Shown here one piece after another: positions 55,327-64,000 of a stretch of DNA of 64,000 bases; position 1 is the stretch's first letter, and each line of letters starts with the position of its first letter. The notes under the pieces were generated by a model. That model saw nothing but the letters and a program-made list of their open reading frames with translations, made no database searches and was not told the DNA's origin. Both the position numbers and the translations under genes were made by a program. Origin of the DNA: Linum tenue (lineage: Eukaryota > Streptophyta > Magnoliopsida > Malpighiales > Linaceae); NCBI GenBank assembly GCA_946122785.1, contig CAMGYJ010000008.1:26685475-26749474 (forward strand), read 5' to 3'.

Positions 55327-57661
55327 CTAAAGTTGAGTTACAAAAACATATATGGCAATGACGGCGGCGCCGCCAAAGGCAGATGCTGCTGCAACCACAA
55401 CCACTATACGGAAGGACAAGATGGCGGACGACTTTGTCGAGGTTGAGGTTGTTGTTGTGGATGCGGCGGAGGGCTTGTGCTTGTGATTGTGATTGTGCTG
55501 CTCCCAGCTGTTAGGGTACTGACGACAATGGGCAGGGAAGCATGCCAGCTCGCTTTTACGGATCAGTTCTTGGATTGTTGTGACAATCTCCTTGACAAGG
55601 GCAGCTTCAGACCTGCGTTAGTACATGTTTAGGATTTCTGTACATAAGAAAATCATGAAAGAAGAATCACTGAGCAGGTGAATTTTAATAGAATCTAGCT
55701 GATCCTTTTACAAAAGGATTAGCTAAAGAGAAAGTCAAGAATATCGATAAGAGTATGAGACTTATGGTCATAGAACGTTGAATTTTCAGATGATGGTAAC
55801 CGACCCATGGGCAGGAGACCCCAATAAATGGGTCCAATAATAACAAGTAGTGTGTAAGATGAGATAAATCATGCTTAGTAAAGCAAGATTTCACGAAACA
55901 AAAAGAGGTTGAGGTAATAGTAATTCTTAATGAGATCTAAAATCAATATGGAGTGAATTGCATAGCTTCGGACGGAGTACTTATAATAGACTTAACTATT
56001 TGAATGTGGAAATGGGGTCGCTTCCTATGGAATTCCACGACCAAAATTTTCTAGAGAATTCACTAAACCGGGTATATGTGAAGAGTCATAGTGTGTGATC
56101 TTTGAGAGAATAACACTCTGAATAGATCAGGTGTGCTATATAAGATCAAGTATAAAACTTTCAGTGACTCGTAGTCTTGAACTATATCTATGATCTTAGT
56201 TTTATGCTTGATTTTATGTTGTCTGTTGATGGTCAATGAAAGTTTCAAAACTATTCAAGTGGGGGATTGTGAGGAACGAATAGCTTTTGAAAGCTAATGG
56301 AAGTCTCAAATACCACATTGGTAAGTATAACCTTAGTGTTATACTTGATCTTATGTTGTCTGTTAATGGGCAATGAAAGTTTCAAAATTATTCAAGTGGG
56401 GGATTGTGAGGAACGTACGAATAGCTTTTGAAAGCTGATGGAAGTCTCAAATACCACGTTGGTAAGTGATGCCTTGTAAAAGGTGCATATAGAAGTATCT
56501 TTCTCCAAAGGGTGTAGTCCTTACCCATTTGTGTAAGACGGAAGACCTAAGTGACCTCCAAAATTCACAAGCGCACATAACTTTTGTCCATTCGGAAGAG
56601 CGGACAATGAGTGAGTTGGTTTAATCGACTAGAGAATACAATTCATCTTAATTATTTGATATATTTTCTAATACAAAATGGCTTATTCCCTCTCAAAAGA
56701 GGGAATAACGGAGGTTTTCCTCCAATAAAAACTGTACCTCATGTACACTCTAAACACACAAAGTGTGAGCTCAAAGAAAAAGAGAGTCTCCTTATGAAAT
56801 CTAGGGTTTTCGCACTACAAGAGAATGTGAGAGAGTGGTTGTTTTATCATGGAGAAAAATGATTGATGGTATGTTGTGGATAATACGAGATAGTATCATG
56901 AACAGTTTAAAGAAAGCGATCTAATCTGCGAGTTAGCCAGAATGATAACCTTAATTTTTCCTATCCTAACAATTTTTAGTTAGGAGTTAGACCTTGCTAG
57001 GGTTTCGGTGCCCATATATGACTCTCTCGCTTTCCGCACAGAGGTAGTAAATTGAAATCTTAGGCAAGACTAATACCAGATATATATGTTTAAAACAAAT
57101 AAAATTGAAGCCAAATGTATGATTGATAGTTAGATAGATAGATAGATAGACAGATACGGACCGGCCGGCGGTGAGGACCCAGCCGGAGATGCCGGCTAGC
57201 CAAGCAAGTGCTCGGATCCAGGCGTGAACTCTACGGTAAGTGAACTGGGTTTTGTATCGGTCCAAGTAGTCGTGGAAGCAGCTGCTGGTGGAGCTGGATC
57301 CGGAGTCGACGACGTCGTCGGGGGAGATATGGAAGAAGACGGGCAAGCAGGCGTGGCAGCCGGTGGCGTGCTGCTCCTTTATATGCACGAGCTCGTCGAG
57401 GCGGAACTCCGAGGAAGCAAACCCGCTGCTGAGGATGACGATGGAGAAGCTCGAATCCTCGATCGCGCACCGGATCGCGTCCCTCAGGTTCACACCTTTG
57501 GGCAGATCTCCGCCGCCCATCACCACCGTCAGTCCGGCTTCCCGTAGTCCCGCGCACAGGTGATCCGGGAACCCGCTCCTCAGCTCCCTGCAACAGCAAA
57601 TGAACACGCCGCCGCCGCCGCCAGCCATTTTCGGCGGGATTGGCAGTGAGAATGTTCGCAA
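55327..57661 (-). CDS. TIR-domain protein with C-terminal membrane segment, two exons
   Basis: Exon 1 is 57661-57162 and exon 2 is 55612-55327; the 1549-base intron begins GT and ends AG, and the joined frame is open to the TAG (about 261 aa). Exon 1 is a TIR-like domain: a Gly-rich start, FPDHLCAGLREAGLTVV, RDAIRCAIEDSSFSIVILSS, SSEFRLDELVHI with the catalytic-type Glu kept, LPVFFHISPDDVVDSG, and IRALAWLAGISGWVL. The usual N-terminal DVFLSFRG is replaced by GVFICCCREL. Exon 2 gives SEAALVKEIVTTIQELIRKS (as after TIR domains), a His-rich linker and a hydrophobic tail of about 25 residues (RIVVVVAAASAFGGAAVIAI), a likely tail anchor. The intron holds a copia 3' end. A start at the inner Met (residue 12) is also possible. 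Confidence 0.7.
55695..55786 (+). pseudogene. Ty1/copia RNase H tail in the TIR-TM gene intron
   Basis: NLADPFTKGLAKEKVKN in the + frame, followed by MRLMVIER and a stop, is the conserved C-terminal end of copia RNase H. It lies opposite to the host gene strand. A related tail is at 63055-63170. Confidence 0.8.
56197..56460 (+). repeat. Tandemly duplicated copia polypurine tract and LTR start
   Basis: AAGTGGGGGATTGTGAGGAACG occurs at about 56257 and 56394 within a duplicated segment of about 130 bases (ATTTTATGTTGTCTGTTGAT to AATACCACATTGGTAAGT). GTGGGGGA is a polypurine tract and TGTGAGGAACG the LTR start. Confidence 0.75.
56394..56969 (+). repeat. Probable copia 3' LTR inside the intron
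   Basis: From the second polypurine tract to TCCTATCCTAACA at about 56969. TG...CA ends are plausible, but there is no second LTR to compare with, so the right end is a guess. Confidence 0.4.
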
Positions 57662-57884
57662 ATCGCAATTGGCTAGGGAGAGAAAGAAATTGACACTGCA
57701 GTCTCTCTCCTTAAATCGTAAAGTGGGAATAAGGACGTGACATAAAATAGTATATATATGTGACCGTATTAAACGGCGCCATTTATCGTCCCGTGTATTA
57801 TACGCACCATTTTTTAATTTCTTTTTCCCCTTAAAATGTCAATCTGATCCCTGGGACTGTTTAATTTCCTCGCCCAGGTGCTGG

Positions 57885-58994
57885 CTGTTTTTTTTTTTAT
57901 AACTAGCCTGGAATTTATTAATGCATCAAAGGTAGGGGTTATTACAATCAGCAATGAGTTGGTTCACTAAGATAATCGTTGGCCGGTCGAACCAAATCTC
58001 ATTTTCATCCCAATTACATCTCACCCTGGCCATTAGGCGAGCCAATTCATTCCCTTTTCTCCCCCTCAAAATCGAACCCTAACCCCCATTTCCTCCTTAA
58101 TCATCTTCCTAATCTCCCCACAGATAGTCTCTACCTCCAAATCATATCGATCTTTCCTCCTGGATCTTGTTTATAACTGTCAGACAATCTTACTCAACCA
58201 ACAACGGTCAGCACTGATGAATAATTGACAGCCTCATCGCCCAGAAAATCGTCTTCGCTTCAGCAAGCTCCGACATCCAGGGTGTTCTAGTTCGATGGAC
58301 TGCTGTCATTTTGAAGGTCCCTGTATCATCACGAATTACCATGCAGAAGCCAATGCCCCCTTCTTTTAAGAATCGCAGCATCAACATTCACCTTGAAGGT
58401 TCCCGCTCTAGGCTTCTCCCATCTATAATCCTACTTGGCCGATGTCGACAGGTGAGTTCTCTTGTCATGCACTTCTTTAAATTCCTCTAGATACTGTTCA
58501 GATCGAGCAATAATCTCCCATTCTTCCAGTTTAGGGTTATTGAACCACTGGTTGTTCCTTTCCTTCCATAGAAATCATAGGGCTACTATGAACGAACTCA
58601 GCTCCTCATCCGTCAATGTTTCCATTACCTCACAAAGCCATTCCTTGCTAGTTTAACTTTCTCCCATGCTAAAGATTTTCCTTAGAAAACTAGGTCACCA
58701 CACTCTTCCATCCCAATCGTAATCACGGGTTATGTGTTCCTGTGTCTTGAGTAATCCAGAGAATGGACACCCCTTATAAGCCTCGTTTACTCTGCGTACT
58801 AGATTTAAACATGTGGGAAGTATATTACTGCCCCATCTCCAGATGAAAACTCTAATCTTTGGTGGAATCTTAAGATGCCATAGACGTTTCCAATCAATTG
58901 GGACGTATCGTTCTCCCTCTACAGTCTCCTCCCCCCCCCCCCCCCAGGTAGTAAGCAGATTTAATTTGTTGTCACCTTTTTTTCCATTTTTCAT
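57885..58994 (-). pseudogene. L1-type LINE 3' end (zf-RVT and RNase H)
   Basis: On the - strand: WKRLWHLKIPPKIRVFIWRW (zf-RVT), FLWKERNNQWFNNPKLEEWE, then the RNase H domain (FKVNVDAAI, FCMVIRDDTGTFKM, SELAEAKTIFWAM, CLTVINKIQEE) and GKGNELARLMARV, ending near 57960. AATAAA and an A-run of 11 follow at about 57915-57889, the LINE tail. Several frameshifts and stops; the 5' part is missing. A poly(C) run lies in the coding region at about 58929-58946. Confidence 0.85.
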
Positions 58995-59459
58995 ACAGAA
59001 TATGAGTATAGATGAGTGTGGAAATTGGTCTAAATCTTCTCATGTATTTTTTTGCACATATTCCTTGACATCCATTTTCTTGTTGTTTGATACTGCGAGA
59101 ATCCTAGAGGGTTCGTTTTAATTTGGCATTCATTGTTTGCAGATATGTGGGGAGGAAGGACATCAATTCGATCAGCGAAGAAGGAATGGATTTTCCGATG
59201 GGATATATGATAATGAGTGTCTTGTCTGTGACTGACCACTTTGAGTTAAAATCTGGTGCAATCTGAATAAGGTAAACTTTCCAGTAGCAGTAATTGAATA
59301 GGGTGCCATAATTCTTGACAAAGTTAGTTTATTAAATTGTTGATGTTGTAATTGGTAACTAGCTTCTCGTCGGTTTTCATGTGGTCAATTTTTGTGGGGA
59401 CACAAGGCATGCTTTGGCCAAAGAGAGTTACTACATACTACAAAAAAGAGGCGGTTTGG

Positions 59460-60130
59460 GGACGACAAAAGTCGTCCCCGAAAATAGGGAAAATCGTCCC
59501 TATAGTTTTTGGGGTCGACTAAGTCGTCCCCAAGGTGTGGTTCCCTATACTCTTGTCCTCTATTTTTTTGGGACGACAAAAATATAGGTCGTCCCCATTA
59601 CTGGGGACGACTATCGTCTCCTATACGTGCAAGTCGTTGTCTAGTTTCTGTTCCATGAAAGACAACATGTCGTCCCTATAGCTATAACTTTAGCGACAAT
59701 AAGTCGTCCCCTAAACATCATTTCCAGGGACAAACTGTTGTCCCACATAATGATTTCATGATTGTCTTACGCCTATATGGAGATAATATATCGTCCCCTT
59801 TTCTTTTTATAGGGTCGACATGTCGTTCCTATGATATTAAATAGGAGTCCAAAAATCGTCCCAAAAAAGGTTATTCAATGACTACAAGTTGTCTCTTATA
59901 CTATATCTTTAGGGACAACAAGTTGTCACCTATAATTTTAGGGACGAACAATTGTCGCTTAACTTATGTTTTGGGGGACGAGGAGTTGTCATTTATGCAC
60001 CTTTTTAAGAACGACTAATTGTCCTTTAAGTGGTATCATTGAAAACGTGAAAATGTCATCTACGTGAATTCTAGGGACGACTGGGTGTCCCTTAAGGCCT
60101 TAAACAATGTCTTTAGGGATGATAGATTGT
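59460..60130. repeat. Subterminal GGGACGAC / GTCGTCCC array
   Basis: Words occur every 25-45 bases in both orientations and become more diverged to the right (for example GACAACAAGTTGTC near 59925). Confidence 0.8.
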
Positions 60131-62542
60131 CACATTTGATTATAGAAAGAACATCCACAATTAGCAACATTCTTTTGAAGATAAAAGTAAATAGTAAAAT
60201 ATCAATAAAAAGAAGTAATTATTTAGTATCCAAATTACTACCGTACATTGGACAATGAAATAAATAAGAACTCCATCAATTCGAAAATTCCTTCAAGGAT
60301 TCTTGATCACCCAGGTTTAGATCAGATTGCGTCTGAAATGGTAGCAAAACAAAGAAAATCATTCATCTTAGTCATGAGATAATTAGTCCATAAAACAAAA
60401 ATGAAAAATAAAAGGAACAAACCCCTATCTAGAAACCCGATAACTTACATGGTGAAAAATCAGGACGTTAGCACAAAGTGTAGTTGATCGATCTGGTGAG
60501 ACAAATCATAGCCGATAACAAAAATGGAGAAACGCGGCTTCCCTTGCAATTAATTAACTGCAACTTTTGATAGAAGAAGAGTGCATTGTGCTTTGTACAA
60601 TCGCTCTGCCTGAAGAACGCCTAAATGAACCCTGACTCCCACTTGATCGTCGTGCATATATTGATGGACGATGTTAATAAACCCCGCAGATCAGTTGGTC
60701 GGAAGCAGGGCGTGTATGACGACCATTGTCGCAATGCCTCTCTGTGCAATTCTGAATTGAGACGTCGTGAAAATAAAGAGAAGATTGCAGCGCGGCGGGC
60801 GGAAAACCCTAAGGGAAAGAAGGGAATGAAATAGGAGTCGTGAATGGAATATGATAATTAAGGGAATGTATCTATATATAGCGTAATAATGGTTAAACGA
60901 AAAATATAAATATATATATATATATATCAGAGTTAATTAAGATGTATATATGATCATGATTCGATTATCCCTTTTGAATTTTTTAGTTTTTTTTCGGATT
61001 ACCATTATTATTTGACTAATGATTTCCGTAACATACGTCGCTGTCTTCTACTTGTTCCTAATACAACCATAGCTGTAAGATCAGCAAGGAATCAAATCCT
61101 TTGCTGATCATGGTAAAGATTGAAATCGTTGGGTTTAACTTGTATATTATTAGGCCGGATATATAAAACGTAAAGATGGTTAGGGGTGTGCAGTTGTTGG
61201 GTTTTATATTAAAAATTAACTTGTATCTTTAGTGTTATAATACAAATTCAATTTCTTCATATACCTTTTCATACAATTTTCTTTATGGTACAAACTAGAC
61301 TTGTACGTTTAATGTTGGTACATGTTTAGTTTGTACCTATACATTTTTGTATGATTTAGTTATGATACAAACTGAACTTGTACCTTTGATGTTATAATAC
61401 AATTTCAACTTATACCCGAAAACATCAATACTTTTGGAGTATAATAGATCGCCTCACGATACTTAGAATACATATGGATGGTAAACGATTATCTTGTTAC
61501 TAGTGTAACTGATAATCAAATCCGAACTGATGATTAATGGTTGCACCTATATCCGATTAAACACTAAACAGTTGGTTCTCGGTAGCCAAATTTAGCTAAT
61601 TATTAACGAACTGTTAAACGATTAGTAACAGATGGTTAAACGGTTAACCGACTAACTGATTATGAACATCCTCATAGTTAGAGCCGAAAATAATAGGTCT
61701 CGATGAGATGCAAGAATAGACAAAAAAATAATGGAATGCTTGAAGGCCTACACGATTCCTTGTCTACCCTAGTTGTAATAGTGACTTAGTTCAAATGATA
61801 ATAATTTCAAGAAAAGGCTTTAGAGCACAATAGAAAGTTGGTCGTGTGCACAATAGCTCAACGACAATCACTAACATTTAAGGTTCCATGTAATTTGGTG
61901 GGATTTTTTAGTTGAGTAATTGTTGTTTGGACACTTATCTTATTTGCTTCTATAGTCGAATTTGACCGTAGAATAGTGTTATTATGTACTTATGTTGGAT
62001 TGAGTTGAATACGGAGTGATATATTATTTTTTATTCAATGATAACAACTTGAAAAAAACAACACATACTTATGTAGGAAAAAATCTGGAAAAATGCACAA
62101 TTGTAAAAAGGAGGTCTTATATGTTGGTTAGGTTATTGACCGGTTATTTTGATATAATCTTGGCGGGTCACTTACTTAACTGTTATCCGGTTAACTAATA
62201 AAATAACTGAAAAATCGACTATACAATTACGATTAACCAACTAATATAAATGATGTAGTTAATGATAAGCATAAAATACTTAACAGACTAAACGGTTACA
62301 GTTATAACTAAACCGAATAACTAAACCGAACCGATTAACATCCGAATGCACTAATTAGTATGCTTCAAAATTGGGCATCAAAATACTAATTCAAAACGAA
62401 AAGGTAAATAAATACTAAGCCTATAAAAGTAACGAGTCCAAAAGTACATAAACAAATATCGTAGTAAACAATCTTCAAGGTGGACAGGGAAAAGCAAAAT
62501 TCTGAGAAATGAATGGAGAAAGTTAAAAGTTAAACTTAAAAG

Positions 62543-62724
62543 CAGTGTTCATTAAACCGTACCATACCGGCGGTTCAACCACGAAATACCAGTATCGGAG
62601 GCTAATCCGATATGCGGGATTTACCGATATAACGGTTGAACTACGGTTAAACCACGATTTTACCATAAAATACCCTACCGCTGACCTTCCCGGTACGGTC
62701 TCCGGTACGATTTCATGGACCATG
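62543..62724. mobile_element. hAT-type MITE, 182 bp
   Basis: Flanked by CTTAAAAG on both sides (62535-62542 and 62725-62732), an exact 8-base duplication. Ends CAGTGTTCATTAAACCGTAC and inverted CATGGTCCATGAAATCGTAC. The interior is rich in CCGGTA words. Confidence 0.8.
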
Positions 62725-63054
62725 CTTAAAAGAGATAAACTTGCAGATCTTGATTCGGGGACAAAAGAATCCGCCCGATAATATATTTCCCCCAATTCTC
62801 GTCCAAGTTTTATGTCTCTTTTTCCCAAACTTTCACTTTTGGGGACAACTCACCAAAACCCAAAATTAATCAATTTTCATTCATTATTCCATGGGGACCA
62901 TTTCTACGTTTTGTCCCTGATAGTACTTAAAACTATATTTCCGAAGACAACACATATTAGTTGTCCCCCATAGGCCCATACTAGTCCCCAAACCTATTCA
63001 TTTTTGTAGTGTAGGTGCAATGAGGGTGGATCATGTAAGATTTGAATACAATCT

Positions 63055-63170
63055 TGCTGATACTTTAAGAAAATGATTAGCTAAAGAGAAAGTTAAGAAT
63101 ACCGCTAATAGTATGAGACTTATGGTCATAGAACGATTGAATTACACATGATTCTATCAAATCTTACAAG
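63055..63170 (+). pseudogene. Ty1/copia RNase H tail, second copy
   Basis: The frame reads LADTLRK, a stop, then LAKEKVKNTANSMRLMVIER, closely matching the tail at 55695-55786. No LTR was identified after it. Confidence 0.7.
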
Positions 63171-63171
63171 A

Positions 63172-63672
63172 TTCTATCAAAAATATATTTATTATATTTT
63201 ACCTTGTTTTTAACTTACCTAACTAGGTGGCTGCCTGGCTGGAATGAATTAAGCTTGATCGAAAAGATGGCCGGTAGGGACTATCAAACTAGCTCGAGCT
63301 AGGGTTAGCGGAAGATGAAGACGACGACACAGAATGGGGAAATGCGCAAGGAGCAAGGGATCTCCTGCATTTTCTATTTATACCAAAAACCCTGAAGTGT
63401 GTTCTTGACGAAACAGTGAAAACGGAAATACAAAACAGAAATATGAAAATGGTAAATGGTAAAACGACACGTGTTTGCTTCTCATTCGCTACGGTGAATC
63501 CACCCAACGGTAAACTCTTGGAGCTCCACTGCGACGTCGCTTTGCTCCTTCATTTAGTCGTTGAGTGGAGGGAACCCAGAAACGTTTCGTTTCTGGGTAA
63601 GGTTTTCTTCTTCCTCGACTCTGCTCTTCTTCTTCATTTCAGCAGAGCTTCTTCTTCTTCTTCATACTCGCT
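63172..63672 (-). other. Probable copia 3' LTR or flank
   Basis: Follows the copia RNase H end on the - strand after a polypurine tract CTTGTGGGGGAG (about 63681-63692). No coding content. A GAA/TTC trinucleotide run lies at 63625-63665. The LTR ends are not defined. Confidence 0.35.
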
Positions 63673-63999
63673 TGATACTCCCCCACAAGCTGGCGAGTAG
63701 GCATTGCATACACCCAGCTTGTCTAACAGAAACTTGAGTCTATAGCGAGTCATCCCTTTTGTAAATAAATCTGCAACTTGGTCATCAGTTCTCACATGGA
63801 ACAACTTAATCAAACCTGATTTCAATCTCTCCCTCGTAACATGACAATCAATCTCAATGTGCTTTGTTCTCTCATGAAAAACCGGATTCTCAGCAATATG
63901 CATAGCAGATTTGTTGTCACAAAACAAAGGTATTGGTAGAGGTACCTTAATCCCCATCTCTGTCAGAAGATTTCTCAACCATTGAACCTCGCAAACCAC
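63673..63999 (-). pseudogene. Ty1/copia RNase H C-terminal end, cut by the window edge
   Basis: The - strand frame shows EVQWLRNLLTEMG, PIPLFCDNKSAMHIAENPVF, HERTKHIEIDCHVTRERLKS and VRTDDQVADLFTKG, the standard copia RNase H tail with its H.RTKHI and ADxxTK blocks. It is open across the visible part, so the element entering from the right may be younger than the others. Whether the full element is intact cannot be judged here. Confidence 0.9.
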
Positions 64000-64000
64000 T

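Larger units (their letters stand above)
59436..63011. mobile_element. CACTA-like nonautonomous element with dense subterminal repeats
   Basis: The left end TACTACAAAAAAGAGGCGGT and inverted right end CACTACAAAAATGAATAGGT share CTACAAAAA and GGTTTGGGGAC. The first 700 bases hold some twenty (G)GGGACGAC or GTCGTCCC words; the right end keeps a few GGGGACAA words. No transposase or accessory gene is recognised. The first base of the left end is mutated and no matching 3-base duplication is visible, so it is an old or rearranged copy. Confidence 0.65.

Noticed and set aside
1..64000. CRISPR arrays, bacterial operons, rRNA or full tRNA genes
   Set aside because: None found; the repeats present are transposon ends, LTR words or microsatellites typical of plant DNA.

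Overview
This window is plant nuclear DNA, almost certainly from a eudicot. It has Ty3/gypsy elements of the Athila and Tat lineages, Ty1/copia and L1-type LINE remnants, MULE, CACTA, hAT and Harbinger DNA transposons, GT-AG introns, TATA boxes of the TATAAATA type, and two genes with plant TIR immune domains. No rRNA, organelle or bacterial-type genes were recognised. Only three loci look like host genes: a secreted cysteine-rich peptide (13141-13386 +), a TIR-only protein (19571-20077 -) and a two-exon TIR protein with a C-terminal membrane segment (55327-57661 -). Nearly everything else is transposon-derived and mostly decayed.

Left part (1-7347): the 3' end of an Athila-like Ty3 element (integrase with a stop and a frameshift, an extra downstream ORF, arrays of palindromic words and hairpin motifs), then a 1.15 kb MULE-type nonautonomous element (5083-6233) holding two foldback hairpins. 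7348-12715 is a complete 5.37 kb MULE bounded by a perfect 9-bp target duplication. It carries a decayed MuDR-type transposase on the - strand and, facing it, a GRF-type zinc-finger gene on the + strand, the same layout as mudrA/mudrB in MuDR.

12725-22240: the cysteine-rich peptide gene, long AT-rich gene-free stretches with MITEs (including two in head-to-head inverted orientation), the first TIR gene and a 5'-truncated LINE.

About 22600-53470 is one nest. A Tat-lineage Ty3 element on the - strand (element C) has gag at the right, pol in the middle, and an antisense plant-mobile-domain ORF with its own promoter at the left. An Athila-like element B (29958-42631, target duplication AGACC) splits its integrase. 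B is itself broken by a 4.1 kb LTR-like insertion (30444-34586, duplication CCTTC) and an oppositely oriented solo LTR (38994-40510, duplication CTGGG). A CACTA element (47600-52663, duplication CTT), which contains a Harbinger-type MITE, splits the gag of C.

53470-64000: the membrane-anchored TIR gene, whose intron holds a copia 3' end, then a LINE 3' end, a degenerate CACTA-like element with dense subterminal repeats, and the RNase H end of another copia element running off the right edge.
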